NCBI RefSeq assembly: GCF_003026365.1
Contig: NZ_PYOM01000022.1
Span: 18,023 to 82,022, forward strand
From: Photobacterium angustum
Lineage (GTDB): Bacteria > Pseudomonadota > Gammaproteobacteria > Enterobacterales > Vibrionaceae
Length of the DNA: 64,000 nt
Direction: 5' to 3'
The notes below the pieces were generated by a model. The model saw only the letters and a list, made by a program, of their open reading frames with translations, was not told the DNA's origin and did no database searches. The position numbers and the translations under genes were made by a program. This document shows positions 26,671 through 36,119 of the stretch, in pieces (positions within the stretch are counted from its first letter, which is position 1; each line of letters starts with the position of its first letter).

Positions 26671-26688
26671 ACTTTTATTCCTATTCTC

Positions 26689-27735
26689 TTATTGCCCACG
26701 AGCATGTTGCTGTAATTTCTCAATCGCGGCGACTAAAGCAGGTTCAGCTTGACCATGTAATACTTGAAGCATGGTGCCGCGTAATACAGGAAGCATGACT
26801 AAATCTGCAAATAATTGATTGAACAGTGCTTGATCGTTTGTTTCAGCAAGGCGTAATAAAAATTTTGCAGCGTTGTCTGTTGCTAATAGCCCTGACCAGC
26901 ATCGACCTGCAATAGCGATTAACACTTCGCGGTGACACAATTCAGGTTGGGCTAAAATGCTTTCAAGAGCAGGGGTTAATATTTTGCTATCACTGCCAGA
27001 TATTGCACGGATCAACGCTGAAACTAAAAATAGATCCGGATCTTGGCTATTGATTTCAGCACTTAAATGTTCACTGATACGAGTACTTAAAGGATCAGGT
27101 AATGTACAGTGCTCTAAGCAGCCAAGTAGGGCATAAAGTGGCGTCATAGGAAGGTTTGCAATTGCTTTACGAATAAAGGTAGCATTATTTTCTTGCTTCA
27201 TTCGCGCACAAATATCGGCAATACCTTGTAAACCAACACCTTGCCACTGTTGCCAATCTAATTTACCGGATAAATATTGCTGAGCATGTTCGTAATATTG
27301 GCTTGCTGGTAAATCCAATTGATGACGGATCTGGGCGTGAAAAATAGCCATCTTGTCATCAGTTGGTTTAAACGTATAAGGATTAGCAGCTAGTTTTTCT
27401 TGCTCTTCTTCAGTCGGCTCGCTATTAAGCGTTGCGCCCATCGCTTCAATTACATACTTAATGAAATCACCAACAGCCGCCTGTTTTAGTAAACCACGCT
27501 CGTCGAGTGGTAATCGAAGAAACCAGATCCACGGTGCATGTTGCGGTTGCCAAAAAGAAATAGCTAAATGCGCATGTTGCTGTAATGGCCATGGATAAGG
27601 CTGGCGATTATCTTCGACTGCTTTAAATTGTGAAACATCAATTTCATTCACACGGCGGCCGAGATCAAAAATGTTGTATTGGCAGCCTGCATTATCAAGT
27701 AATTGGGTCAGGGTATGAAATTTATCCATGGTCAT
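26689..27735 (-). CDS. DUF3549 family protein
   Basis: A 348-aa soluble protein, all-helical in appearance, with the family N-terminus TLTQLLDNAGCQYNIFDLGRRV and ISFWQPQHAPWIWFLRLPLDE. Function unknown. The first of two close ATGs (27735) has AGGAG seven bases upstream. It leads a two-gene unit with DUF3301 and is divergent from yqcC. Confidence 0.85.
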   Translation of the reverse strand: MTMDKFHTLTQLLDNAGCQYNIFDLGRRVNEIDVSQFKAVEDNRQPYPWPLQQHAHLAISFWQPQHAPWIWFLRLPLDERGLLKQAAVGDFIKYVIEAMGATLNSEPTEEEQEKLAANPYTFKPTDDKMAIFHAQIRHQLDLPASQYYEHAQQYLSGKLDWQQWQGVGLQGIADICARMKQENNATFIRKAIANLPMTPLYALLGCLEHCTLPDPLSTRISEHLSAEINSQDPDLFLVSALIRAISGSDSKILTPALESILAQPELCHREVLIAIAGRCWSGLLATDNAAKFLLRLAETNDQALFNQLFADLVMLPVLRGTMLQVLHGQAEPALVAAIEKLQQHARGQ

Positions 27736-27915
27736 ATTTGTGCTCCTAAGTCAGGAAGTCAGTATAACTTTTGCGGTGAGCCAAGCATACCTATTAACCA
27801 AAGGATTTATATTGGGTAGGCTAAAGGTATCAGAATCTTGATACTAAGACGCTCGAATCACTTGGGTCATCTCGTTTCAAGTGCTATTCTGCGCGGCTTA
27901 CTATCAGGGGGAAAG

Positions 27916-28236
27916 ATGGATAAATATCATCATAGTCAACGTTTACTTGAAGAATTAGAGTTGGTACTACGTCAACATTCTCATTGGCAATTAACGCCTC
28001 CTGATGAGCAGCTACTTACAAGCACAGAACCATTTGCAATTGATACATTAGATTGTCACCAATGGTTACAATGGATTTTTATTCCCAAATTCGGACAACT
28101 GATTGATTTACAATTACCGTTGCCAACACAGTTTGAGATTAGTCCTTATATTGAAGAAGCAATGAAAGAAAAAGTAGGTGTAAACGATATTTTATCGGTC
28201 ACACGTCAGCTAGATTTACTATTTAAACAACACTGA
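27916..28236 (+). CDS. yqcC: YqcC family protein
   Basis: A 106-aa protein with the YqcC pattern: LLEELELVLRQHSHW, PFAIDTLDCHQWLQWIFIPKF and a C-terminal LLFKQH. The E. coli family member is of similar size and forms a pair with truC; its role is uncertain. ATG 27916 follows a clear GGGGGA; the longer open frame upstream has no ribosome binding site. It is immediately followed by truC. Confidence 0.88.
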   Translation: MDKYHHSQRLLEELELVLRQHSHWQLTPPDEQLLTSTEPFAIDTLDCHQWLQWIFIPKFGQLIDLQLPLPTQFEISPYIEEAMKEKVGVNDILSVTRQLDLLFKQH

Positions 28237-28245
28237 GTGAATGTA

Positions 28246-28983
28246 ATGGAACTTGAAATTTTATATCGCGATGACTATTTAATTGCGGTTAACAAGCCTG
28301 CCGGTATGTTGGTTCACCGTTCATGGCTAGATAGTCATGAGACTGTTTTTGTGATGCAAACATTGCGAGATCAAATTGGCCAGCATGTCTTCCCATTACA
28401 TCGTTTAGATCGCCCAACATCGGGTGTTTTGTTGTTTGGATTATCCAGTGAGATTGCATCACAAATGATGCCACTTTTTGCTGGACGCGATATGCACAAA
28501 ACGTATCATGCTGTGGTTCGTGGTTGGATAAAAGAAGCGGCAGTGCTCGATTATCCGTTGAAGGTTGAGCTTGATAAGATCGCTGATAAAAATGCATCAG
28601 AAGAGAAAGAAGCACAACCTGCTGTAACGGCTTACGAGCCCTTAGCGACGGTTGAAACAGATATTGCAGTAGGACGTTACTCAACCAGTCGTTACTGTTT
28701 AGTTGAAATGAAACCAGAAACTGGGCGGAAGCATCAGCTACGTCGACATATGCACCATTTAAGTCATCATATTATTGGTGATGTAAATCATGGTGATGGA
28801 CGCCATAACCGCATGTTCCGTGAACATTATGATTGTCACCGTTTAATGCTGCATGCCTCAAGATTACAATTTGATCACCCGATCACAGGTGAAGCAATTG
28901 ATATTCGTGCAGATATTGATGAGACGTGGCGTAACGTCATGACTGCGTTTAATTGGTCCCCCAATCTATTAGTACGAGACTAA
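28246..28983 (+). CDS. truC: tRNA pseudouridine(65) synthase TruC
   Basis: Makes pseudouridine 65 in the T stem of tRNAs. An RluA-type enzyme of 245 aa with the catalytic aspartate in FPLHRLDRPTSGVLLFGL (~residue 52), VNKPAGMLVHRSW and ETGRKHQLRRHMHHL. The start at ATG 28246 aligns with E. coli TruC; an in-frame GTG at 28237 directly abuts the yqcC stop and is an alternative. Same transcript as yqcC. Confidence 0.95.
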   Translation: MELEILYRDDYLIAVNKPAGMLVHRSWLDSHETVFVMQTLRDQIGQHVFPLHRLDRPTSGVLLFGLSSEIASQMMPLFAGRDMHKTYHAVVRGWIKEAAVLDYPLKVELDKIADKNASEEKEAQPAVTAYEPLATVETDIAVGRYSTSRYCLVEMKPETGRKHQLRRHMHHLSHHIIGDVNHGDGRHNRMFREHYDCHRLMLHASRLQFDHPITGEAIDIRADIDETWRNVMTAFNWSPNLLVRD

Positions 28984-29074
28984 TTGAAGTTTAATTATAT
29001 CTGATCATAGTGCTTGATTTTTAAGCTTATCATTGCCACATTGGTGATAGTTAATAGTGGCAATGGAGGGCATT

Positions 29075-29521
29075 ATGGCTCGATTAGGTATTTTTATCGG
29101 ATCTGTTTATGGTGGTGCGGAAGATCTGGCAGAAGCATTAGCAAAGAGTGCGACGTCGATTGATACGCAGGTCTATTTTGACCCTACGCTAGATGATTTT
29201 CTTGATTACAAAGATGATAATGTACTCATCATTTCATCGACAACTGGACAGGGTGAGATCCCTGAAAACTTGTTGCCACTTTATGTCGCACTGCAAGATC
29301 AATTTCCTCGCTTACCTCAACAGCAATTTGGTGTGATAGCGTTAGGGGATTCAAGCTATGGTGAAGATCGCTTTTGTGGCGCTGGGCGTCAATTTGATGC
29401 GTTATTAGTGGAGTTAGGCGCTAAACCTGTACAAGATCGCCTTGATATTGATGCGGGTGTCCATTTTGAGCCGTTAGATGTAGCCCAAGGTTGGTTTAAA
29501 ACCTTTATTGCACAGATATAA
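29075..29521 (+). CDS. Flavodoxin YqcA-like
   Basis: A 148-aa flavodoxin. FMN phosphate loop GSVYGGAEDLAEAL at residues ~9-22; isoalloxazine loops SSTTGQGEIPENL and ALGDSSYGEDRFCGAGRQFD. It corresponds in position (after truC) and length to E. coli yqcA; the electron partner is not known. ATG 29075 is used because GGAGGG ends four bases before it, whereas the upstream in-frame ATGs lack one. A terminator follows. Confidence 0.9.
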   Translation: MARLGIFIGSVYGGAEDLAEALAKSATSIDTQVYFDPTLDDFLDYKDDNVLIISSTTGQGEIPENLLPLYVALQDQFPRLPQQQFGVIALGDSSYGEDRFCGAGRQFDALLVELGAKPVQDRLDIDAGVHFEPLDVAQGWFKTFIAQI

Positions 29522-29526
29522 CAGAG

Positions 29527-29560
29527 AAAGCCTGCAATAATTGCAGGCTTTGTTATTTTT
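29527..29560. terminator. Terminator between yqcA-like gene and glnD
   Basis: AAAGCCTGCAA pairs with TTGCAGGCTTT, followed by GTTATTTTTA. Positioned between two convergent genes. Confidence 0.75.
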
Positions 29561-29578
29561 ATCCTAATACGTTATCGA

Positions 29579-32200
29579 TTATGCGTGTTGATTGATTGTG
29601 CGTATTAGCGACGCTTCCAATACTTCTTGCTGCTCAACGCTAAGATTACAACCTTGATCATTAACCAGAATAAAGAAGTCCTCAGCGCGCTCACCAATCG
29701 TGGTGATTTTCGCTGCTTGCAAGCTAATATTGTGCTCGGCAAACACGGCTCCCACTTTGGCTAATAATCCTGGCATGTCTAACGCAACTAATTCCATCAT
29801 CGTTTTCTTGCCCGTTTTGGTCGGCAGAAAACTGACTTTAGTTTTTACATTGAAGTGTAATAGCTTACGTGGTGCTCGACGGATTTTTCGTTCAGATTTC
29901 ATCACTGTTAACGCTTTTGTTAATGTGCGTCGAATAGTGGTATGACGGTTTTCATTGATTGCTTTACCGTTAGGATCTAACACCATAAAGGTATCAAGTG
30001 TGTAACCATCTTTACTATTCATTATTTGAGCATCATGGACACTTAAGTTCTTCTTATCTAGCTCTGAAACGACGATAGCAAAAAGCTTAGCTTTATCTTT
30101 GCTATACACGAACACCTCAGTGCCGCCACGGGTTGCTTTTTTACTGAGTAAGATTAGCGGTTTGTCATGATCGTGCGTGAGCAAGGCTTCAGCATGCCAC
30201 GCCAGTTGTTTGTGGGTATGGCGAAGAAAGTAATCAGCTTTAAAGCGTTGCCATAACACTTCAATTTCACGTGGTTGAAAACCTTTACTACGTAACATGG
30301 CAGAAGCTAATTGTTGATTGTGACGAATACGGTCACGCACATCCGGTGTGTTTTCTAAACCGCGACGTAAGGCTTTTTGGGTTGAGTAGTAAAGCTCGGA
30401 GAGGAGAGTACGCTTCCAACTATTCCATAAGTCTTGGTTCGTTGCACAGATATCAGCAACGGTTAAGCAGACTAAATAGTCCAGACGTTCTTCATCTCGC
30501 ACTTCTTTAGCAAATTCGGTGACCACTTCGGGATCGTAAATATCTCGACGTTGTGCGGTTACTGACATGAGGAGGTGTTTTTTAACTAACCATGAAACAA
30601 TATTTGCTTCTGGTCGTGATAGCCCATGTTGGATACAAAATTCATAGGCATCGACAGCACCGAGTTCAGAGTGATCGCCTTTTCGACCTTTGGCGATATC
30701 GTGAAAAATAGCCGCCAGAATTAATAACTCTTTCTTTACAATGCGGGGATAGATCTCACAGCAAATCGGGTGACGTTGTTGATTTTCTGGGTCGCTAAAT
30801 TTATTCAGGTTTTTGATCACACGAATACTGTGCTCATCGACGGTATAAACGTGGAATAAATCAAATTGCATTTGGCCAACAATGTGGCTCCATTGCGGTA
30901 GATAAGCGGACAACACGCCGTGACGATGCATTAAGCGAAAGGCTTTTTGCAAGGCGTTTGGTTGTCGGACCAACTCCATGAATTTTTCACGGGCAGTTGG
31001 GATTTCAATTAGAAAGAGATTCAGTCGCCGACGGGCGGTGCGTAACTGGCGCAGTGTGGGTGCTGCAATACCTTCAATCTCAGAGTTTTTTGCGACATGA
31101 AGGAACATGTCTAAAATAGTTTCAGGGCGTGCTTGGAATAGCGCTGGCTTGGTGGCTTCAATTAAATGCCCCCGAATTTGAAAGTCTTCATCAAGTACGG
31201 TGGGCTCGGTATCTTTTTGTTGGGTAATAATTGCTTGTTCAAATAGCTGTAGTAGCATTTTATTGAGTTCAGCTACTCGACGAAGCGTGCGGTAGAACTC
31301 TTTCATCATCATTTCGACATGACGATTCCCTTCACCTTGATAACCTAAGTTGTTAGCCACTGATGCCTGATGATCAAAAGTAAGGCGATTATCATAACGA
31401 CGAAGTTCGATATGTAATGCAAAGCGAATTCGCCACAGCTCATTTTGACATTCAACCAATTCACGATACTCAGCATCAGTTAAAAAACCATGGCGACTCA
31501 TTTCAAATAAGCTGGTGGCGCCAAAGTGTCGGCGTGCAACCCAACTTAAGGTATGAATATCTCGCAGTCCGCCAGGGCTTGATTTTATATCAGGTTCTAA
31601 ATTGTAGGTGGTATCATGATAACGAGCGTGGCGTTTTTTTTGTTCTTCTAACTTGGCTTTATAAAACGTATGACTTGGCCAGAATGCGCCATCATTAATG
31701 GATTCAATAAGATGGTTATAGGTGCCTTTATTGCCACATAAATAACGGGCTTCGGTTAAGTTTGTTGCAACGGTTAGGTCATCTTTGCCAACATCAACGC
31801 ATTCAGCAACAGTACGAACACTTTGTCCCACTTCTAATCGTAGATCCCACAGCAGTGTAATAAACTCACTGACTTTTGCGCCAACCTCATCGCTAATAGG
31901 TTGTTCACTTAAGATTAAAATATCGACATCCGAAAGGGGATGAAGTTCACCACGCCCATAACCACCGACGGCAACAAAAGCTAAATCTGATTGCTGTGAA
32001 AATCCGTAAAAATGCCATAAACGTTGTAGTAGTTGATCTATATAGTTACTGCGAGCGGTAACTAGATCGGCAATAGGGACATGCTGAAAAAAACTTTCTT
32101 TTTGTTGTTCTGCAAAAGTGGTTAATGCATTACGTAAATTATCGAGCGTGATGTCTTGATCAAGGTAACTATCAAGTTGAAGAGAGAGGGTATCCGTCAT
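29579..32200 (-). CDS. glnD: Bifunctional uridylyltransferase/uridylyl-removing enzyme GlnD
   Basis: Senses glutamine and uridylylates or deuridylylates PII, controlling glutamine synthetase. The 873-aa protein shows the nucleotidyltransferase motif GGYGRGELHPLSDVDILIL (~residue 78), the HD domain AAIFHDIAKGRKGDHSELGA (~residue 500) and two C-terminal ACT domains (VFVYSKDKAKLFAIVVSEL; MELVALDMPGLLAKVGAVF). The signature residues of both activities are present. It begins a second conserved gene block; map lies upstream on the same strand, separated by a terminator. Confidence 0.97.
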   Translation of the reverse strand: MTDTLSLQLDSYLDQDITLDNLRNALTTFAEQQKESFFQHVPIADLVTARSNYIDQLLQRLWHFYGFSQQSDLAFVAVGGYGRGELHPLSDVDILILSEQPISDEVGAKVSEFITLLWDLRLEVGQSVRTVAECVDVGKDDLTVATNLTEARYLCGNKGTYNHLIESINDGAFWPSHTFYKAKLEEQKKRHARYHDTTYNLEPDIKSSPGGLRDIHTLSWVARRHFGATSLFEMSRHGFLTDAEYRELVECQNELWRIRFALHIELRRYDNRLTFDHQASVANNLGYQGEGNRHVEMMMKEFYRTLRRVAELNKMLLQLFEQAIITQQKDTEPTVLDEDFQIRGHLIEATKPALFQARPETILDMFLHVAKNSEIEGIAAPTLRQLRTARRRLNLFLIEIPTAREKFMELVRQPNALQKAFRLMHRHGVLSAYLPQWSHIVGQMQFDLFHVYTVDEHSIRVIKNLNKFSDPENQQRHPICCEIYPRIVKKELLILAAIFHDIAKGRKGDHSELGAVDAYEFCIQHGLSRPEANIVSWLVKKHLLMSVTAQRRDIYDPEVVTEFAKEVRDEERLDYLVCLTVADICATNQDLWNSWKRTLLSELYYSTQKALRRGLENTPDVRDRIRHNQQLASAMLRSKGFQPREIEVLWQRFKADYFLRHTHKQLAWHAEALLTHDHDKPLILLSKKATRGGTEVFVYSKDKAKLFAIVVSELDKKNLSVHDAQIMNSKDGYTLDTFMVLDPNGKAINENRHTTIRRTLTKALTVMKSERKIRRAPRKLLHFNVKTKVSFLPTKTGKKTMMELVALDMPGLLAKVGAVFAEHNISLQAAKITTIGERAEDFFILVNDQGCNLSVEQQEVLEASLIRTINQHA

Positions 32201-32271
32201 GGCAGTCCGTGCTATTGCTAAATCTTATCTTTACTATAACGACTACCAGTGAGGAACAACATGTATAGGGA

Positions 32272-32303
32272 GAAAAAAACCGACACAGAAGGTCGGTTTT
32301 TAT
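32272..32303. terminator. Terminator between map and glnD
   Basis: AAAAACCGAC pairs with GTCGGTTTTT across the loop ACAGAAG. Read on the minus strand it ends the map transcript. Confidence 0.85.
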
Positions 32304-32327
32304 GATCTTGTTAACGAAGTCGGTATG

Positions 32328-33167
32328 TTATGCGTTATGCATAAGGCGTGGAAGTGTTTCTTCTGTACGAAGTGTTAAAATTTCACAACCATCTTTTGTC
32401 ACTAGTAGGGTATGTTCCCACTGTGCTGATTTCTTACCATCGACTGTGTAAACCGTCCAACCATCTTGATCATCAGATTCACAACCGAATTTACCGGCGT
32501 TGATCATTGGCTCGATAGTGAAACACATGCCTTCTTTTAGTACGGTACGATCGTTGTTTTTGTAGTGAACGACTTGTGGTTCTTCGTGGAACTCATTTCC
32601 GATACCGTGACCACAGTAATCTTTAACAATAGAGAAACGGCTATTACCAGATTTGATAAACTTCTGAATAGCGGTACCAATATCACCTACACGCGCACCT
32701 GGTTTTACTTTTTTAATGGCTAAGTAAAGGCTTTCTTGCGCCACTCGACATAGACGCTTGTCTTCAAGCGATACTTCACCCACTTCAAACATTTTTGATG
32801 TGTCGCCATGGTAACCATCTTTAATAACGGTTACGTCGATATTAATAATATCACCATCTTTTAGCACTGCAGGCTTTATGTATTTACCATTTGCTTCTGG
32901 TACTTCTTCATCAGCTTGTGCTGGAATACCATGACATACTACATGGTTAATTGAAGTACATACTGATTTTGGAAAACCATGGTAATTCAGTGGTGCTGGA
33001 ATAGCTTGCTGATCTTTAGTGATGTAGTCATGACAAATACGGTCAAGCTCTTCGGTAGTTACACCAGCTTTAACGTGGGGTTCGATCATTTCTAGCACTT
33101 CAGCAGCCAAACGGCCCGCAACGCGCATTTTTTCAATTTCTTCAGCCGTTTTGATCTTAATGCTCAT
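32328..33167 (-). CDS. map: Methionine aminopeptidase, type I
   Basis: Removes the initiator methionine from nascent proteins. The 279-aa protein is slightly longer than the E. coli 264. All five metal ligands are visible: the two aspartates in INIDVTVIKDGYHGDTSKM, the histidine in GHGIGNEFHEEP, and glutamates in FTIEPM and QWEHTLLVT. Divergent from rpsB, as in E. coli. Confidence 0.97.
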   Translation of the reverse strand: MSIKIKTAEEIEKMRVAGRLAAEVLEMIEPHVKAGVTTEELDRICHDYITKDQQAIPAPLNYHGFPKSVCTSINHVVCHGIPAQADEEVPEANGKYIKPAVLKDGDIINIDVTVIKDGYHGDTSKMFEVGEVSLEDKRLCRVAQESLYLAIKKVKPGARVGDIGTAIQKFIKSGNSRFSIVKDYCGHGIGNEFHEEPQVVHYKNNDRTVLKEGMCFTIEPMINAGKFGCESDDQDGWTVYTVDGKKSAQWEHTLLVTKDGCEILTLRTEETLPRLMHNA

Positions 33168-33285
33168 ATAATCGTCTCTATTTGTATGTTTCGCTATAGC
33201 ACTATATTACCAGTCGCTTAGGGCTAATGGAAAGATAAGATTCATTCTCATAACCAGATTTGACTAGATTTAGTGCCTAAATATG

Positions 33286-33294
33286 TGGTATAAA
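33286..33294 (+). promoter_or_regulatory. rpsB promoter, extended -10 with GC discriminator
   Basis: TGG directly before TATAAA (33289-33294) is an extended -10 element, followed by the GC-rich discriminator GCGCGCC that is typical of stringently controlled ribosomal promoters. No -35 at 17 nt is convincing; a TTGACT at 33260 is too far away (23 nt). Confidence 0.6.
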
Positions 33295-33301
33295 GCGCGC
33301 C

Positions 33302-33533
33302 GTGAACGGTGATTTTGTTTCTTTCGATAACATATATTTTTGTGTAAGCACTAATATTAGGTACGAAGGTGCGACTTGATTGAGTCACACATACTTATTT
33401 TATTATTCACACATATCGACACATCTGCCGGGGTGCTCGGTTACCTAATAAGGTAACAATAGCTTTAATAGTTATTATCGGGTCGGTTTTAAGATGGGAT
33501 ATGTGGACGCCTAACCCCATAGAGGATTATTCA
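33302..33533 (+). promoter_or_regulatory. rpsB leader, probable S2 autoregulatory 5'-UTR
   Basis: About 230 nt of untranslated leader with local structure: a 7-bp hairpin GTTACCT-AATA-AGGTAAC around 33441-33458 and a possible GGGATATGTGG...CCCC fold close to the start codon. In gammaproteobacteria the rpsB leader is a conserved RNA bound by S2 to repress rpsB-tsf. That function is assigned from gene position and leader length; I cannot verify the conserved pseudoknot. Confidence 0.5.
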
Positions 33534-34262
33534 ATGGCAACTGTATCAATGCGCGACATGCTTCAGGCTGGTGTACACTTTGGTCACCAAACTCGTTACT
33601 GGAACCCAAAAATGAAGCCATTCATTTTCGGCGCTCGTAACCGTGTACACATCATCAACCTAGAAAAAACTGTACCAATGTTCAATGCAGCACTAGCTGA
33701 AATTGAAAAAATTGCAGCTCGTAAGGGTAAAGTTCTTTTCGTTGGTACTAAGCGCGCAGCTAGCGAATCAATCAAAGAAGCAGCAATCAGCTGTGACCAG
33801 TACTACGTAAACAACCGTTGGTTGGGTGGTATGTTGACTAACTGGAAAACTGTTCGTCAATCAATCAAGCGTCTTAAAGATCTTGAAGCTCAATCTACTG
33901 ATGGTACTTTCGACAAGCTAACCAAAAAAGAAGCGCTAATGCGTACTCGTGAAATGGAAAAGCTTGAGAAATCACTAGGTGGTATTAAGAACATGGGCGG
34001 CCTACCAGACGCAATGTTCGTAATCGGCGCTGACTGTGAGCACATCGCAATCAAAGAAGCTAACAACCTAGGTATCCCAGTATTTGCTGTTGTTGATACT
34101 AACTCTGATCCAGACGGCGTTGACTTCGTTATCCCAGGTAACGATGACGCAATCCGTGCGATCCAGCTTTACACTGGTGCTGTAGCTCAAACTGTTAAAG
34201 AAGCTCGTAACCAAGATATCGCTGTTCAAGCTGAAGAAGACGGTTTCGTAGCTGAAGCTTAA
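33534..34262 (+). CDS. rpsB: 30S ribosomal protein S2
   Basis: 242 aa, one residue longer than E. coli S2. Contains [40 protein letters not shown] and [26 protein letters not shown] 33534 follows AGAGGA by 7 nt; the longer open frame from 33501 lies in the leader. Codon use is markedly biased towards optimal codons, as expected for a highly expressed gene. tsf follows after an attenuator. Confidence 0.98.
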   Translation: MATVSMRDMLQAGVHFGHQTRYWNPKMKPFIFGARNRVHIINLEKTVPMFNAALAEIEKIAARKGKVLFVGTKRAASESIKEAAISCDQYYVNNRWLGGMLTNWKTVRQSIKRLKDLEAQSTDGTFDKLTKKEALMRTREMEKLEKSLGGIKNMGGLPDAMFVIGADCEHIAIKEANNLGIPVFAVVDTNSDPDGVDFVIPGNDDAIRAIQLYTGAVAQTVKEARNQDIAVQAEEDGFVAEA

Positions 34263-34321
34263 TAAGTACTCGTTACTTACCGAGCCTCTTAAGTTACCTT
34301 GTGTAAACTAAGAATGGTTAC

Positions 34322-34348
34322 CAGGGGCCGATAGGGCCCCTGATTTTT
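34322..34348 (+). terminator. Attenuator between rpsB and tsf
   Basis: CAGGGGCC pairs with GGCCCCTG (34322-34329 with 34335-34342), followed by ATTTTTA. It probably terminates a share of rpsB transcripts so that S2 is made in excess of, or independently from, EF-Ts. Confidence 0.75.
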
Positions 34349-34379
34349 ACTCGAAGAATTAAATCTGAGGATTATGACA

Positions 34380-35225
34380 ATGGCAACAGTTACAGCTGCC
34401 CTAGTTAAAGAACTGCGCGAGCGTACTGGCGCAGGTATGATGGATTGTAAAAAAGCACTTGTAGAAGCTAACGCTGACATCGAGCTTGCAATCGAAAACA
34501 TGCGTAAGAGCGGTGCTGCTAAAGCTGCTAAGAAAGCGGGTAACGTAGCAGCTGAAGGTACTATCATCATCAAAGAAGCTGCTGGTAAAGCTGCTCTTGT
34601 TGAAGTTAACTGCCAAACTGACTTCGTAGCTAAAGATGGTAGCTTCCTAGCATTCGCTAACGAAGTTGCTGATGCAGCACTTGCTGGTCACAAATCAGTT
34701 GAAGAACTTCAAGCTCAATTTGAAGAAGCACGTATCGCGCTAGTTGCTAAGATTGGTGAGAACATTTCTATCCGTCGTGTAGATTACATCGAAGGCGAGA
34801 AAGTTTCTGCTTACACTCACGGTGCTCGTATCGCTGTTGTTGTTGCTGGTAACGGCGACGAAGAAACACTTAAGCACATCGCAATGCACGTTGCTGCATC
34901 TAAGCCAGAATACGTTAACCCGTCTGACGTACCAGCTGAAGTTGTTGCTAAAGAGCGTGAAGTTCAAGTTGAAATCGCAATGAACGAAGGCAAGCCACAA
35001 GCTATCGCTGAGAAGATGGTTGAAGGCCGCATGAAGAAGTTCACTGGCGAAGTTTCTCTAACTGGTCAAGCTTTCATCATGGAACCAAAGAAAACTGTTG
35101 GTGACGTACTGAAAGAAACTGGTGCTACAGTAACTAACTTCATTCGTCTAGAAGTTGGTGAAGGTATCGAGAAAGCTCAAGAAATGAGCTTTGCAGAAGA
35201 AGTAGCAGCTGTTCAGAAGGGTTAA
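34380..35225 (+). CDS. tsf: Elongation factor Ts
   Basis: Guanine-nucleotide exchange factor for EF-Tu. 281 aa beginning [20 protein letters not shown], then [16 protein letters not shown] and the core motif [16 protein letters not shown] 34380 is chosen: AGGA lies 8 nt before it, while the in-frame ATG at 34374 would be only 3 nt away. Optimal codon use throughout. A strong terminator follows. Confidence 0.98.
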   Translation: MATVTAALVKELRERTGAGMMDCKKALVEANADIELAIENMRKSGAAKAAKKAGNVAAEGTIIIKEAAGKAALVEVNCQTDFVAKDGSFLAFANEVADAALAGHKSVEELQAQFEEARIALVAKIGENISIRRVDYIEGEKVSAYTHGARIAVVVAGNGDEETLKHIAMHVAASKPEYVNPSDVPAEVVAKEREVQVEIAMNEGKPQAIAEKMVEGRMKKFTGEVSLTGQAFIMEPKKTVGDVLKETGATVTNFIRLEVGEGIEKAQEMSFAEEVAAVQKG

Positions 35226-35244
35226 TCCTTCTTTATAAGAATGC

Positions 35245-35276
35245 CAAAGACCGTAGCCAAGGCTGCGGTCTTTTTA
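35245..35276 (+). terminator. Terminator after tsf
   Basis: AAAGACCGTAGCC pairs with GGCTGCGGTCTTT (one G-U type mismatch), followed by TTTTT. It separates rpsB-tsf from pyrH-frr. Confidence 0.9.
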
Positions 35277-35314
35277 CAACTCCATATCTCAAGTTAGCCT
35301 GGAAGGTAAAACAC

Positions 35315-36043
35315 ATGACCACAAACCCAAAACCAACTTATCAACGAATTTTGCTTAAGCTAAGTGGTGAAGCACTACAAGGCGAAGAAGGTTTCGGCAT
35401 TGACGCACAAGTTCTTGACCGTATGGCTCAAGAAATCAAAGAACTCGTTGAACTGGGTGTTCAAGTAGGCCTAGTTATTGGTGGTGGTAACTTATTCCGT
35501 GGTGCTGGCCTTGCAGAAGCAGGTATGAACCGAGTTGTGGGCGACCACATGGGTATGCTAGCAACTGTAATGAACGGCTTAGCAATGCGTGATTCTTTGC
35601 ACCGTGCCTATGTGAACGCTCGAGTGATGTCTGCTATTCCTCTTAATGGCGTTTGTGATAACTACAACTGGGCTGATGCAATTAGCCAGTTACGCCAGGG
35701 CCGTGTAGTTATTTTCTCTGCAGGCACTGGTAACCCATTCTTTACTACCGATTCGGCAGCATGTTTACGTGGTATCGAAATTGAAGCTGATGTTGTGCTA
35801 AAAGCAACCAAAGTGGATGGTGTTTACACAGACGATCCAGTTAAAAACCCAGATGCAGTACTTTGTGATAAGCTAAGCTACCAAGATGTACTTGAAAAAG
35901 AATTAAAGGTAATGGATTTAGCTGCCTTTACACTTGCTCGTGACCACAATATGCCAATTCGTGTCTTTAACATGAATAAACCAGGCGCACTACGTCGCGT
36001 AGTGATGGGTGAGCAAGAAGGTACGCTAATCACTAGCGCTTAA
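35315..36043 (+). CDS. pyrH: UMP kinase
   Basis: Phosphorylates UMP to UDP; hexameric, GTP-activated and UTP-inhibited in enterobacteria. 242 aa with the kinase motifs [33 protein letters not shown], the [17 protein letters not shown] active-site loop, and [14 protein letters not shown]. Typical length and position after tsf. Confidence 0.97.
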   Translation: MTTNPKPTYQRILLKLSGEALQGEEGFGIDAQVLDRMAQEIKELVELGVQVGLVIGGGNLFRGAGLAEAGMNRVVGDHMGMLATVMNGLAMRDSLHRAYVNARVMSAIPLNGVCDNYNWADAISQLRQGRVVIFSAGTGNPFFTTDSAACLRGIEIEADVVLKATKVDGVYTDDPVKNPDAVLCDKLSYQDVLEKELKVMDLAAFTLARDHNMPIRVFNMNKPGALRRVVMGEQEGTLITSA

Positions 36044-36065
36044 GCAAAAGTGGCAACTGATTAAT

Positions 36066-36091
36066 TGAAAAAAGTATGATTACTTTTTTAC
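36066..36091 (+). terminator. Weak hairpin with T tract between pyrH and frr
   Basis: AAAAAAGTA pairs with TACTTTTTT around TGAT, giving an AT-rich stem with a T tract. Possibly an attenuator; the stem is weak and frr may simply be co-transcribed with pyrH. Confidence 0.4.
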
Positions 36092-36119
36092 TGTGATCGA
36101 ATTATCAAGGGTATTTATT

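Noticed and set aside
33501..33533. Longer rpsB start within the leader
   Set aside because: The AGAGGA site and S2 family length place the start at 33534; the extension is untranslated leader.
34289..35000. Antisense open frames across tsf
   Set aside because: They are mirror effects of the strong codon bias of tsf and have no start signals; the sense gene is certain.
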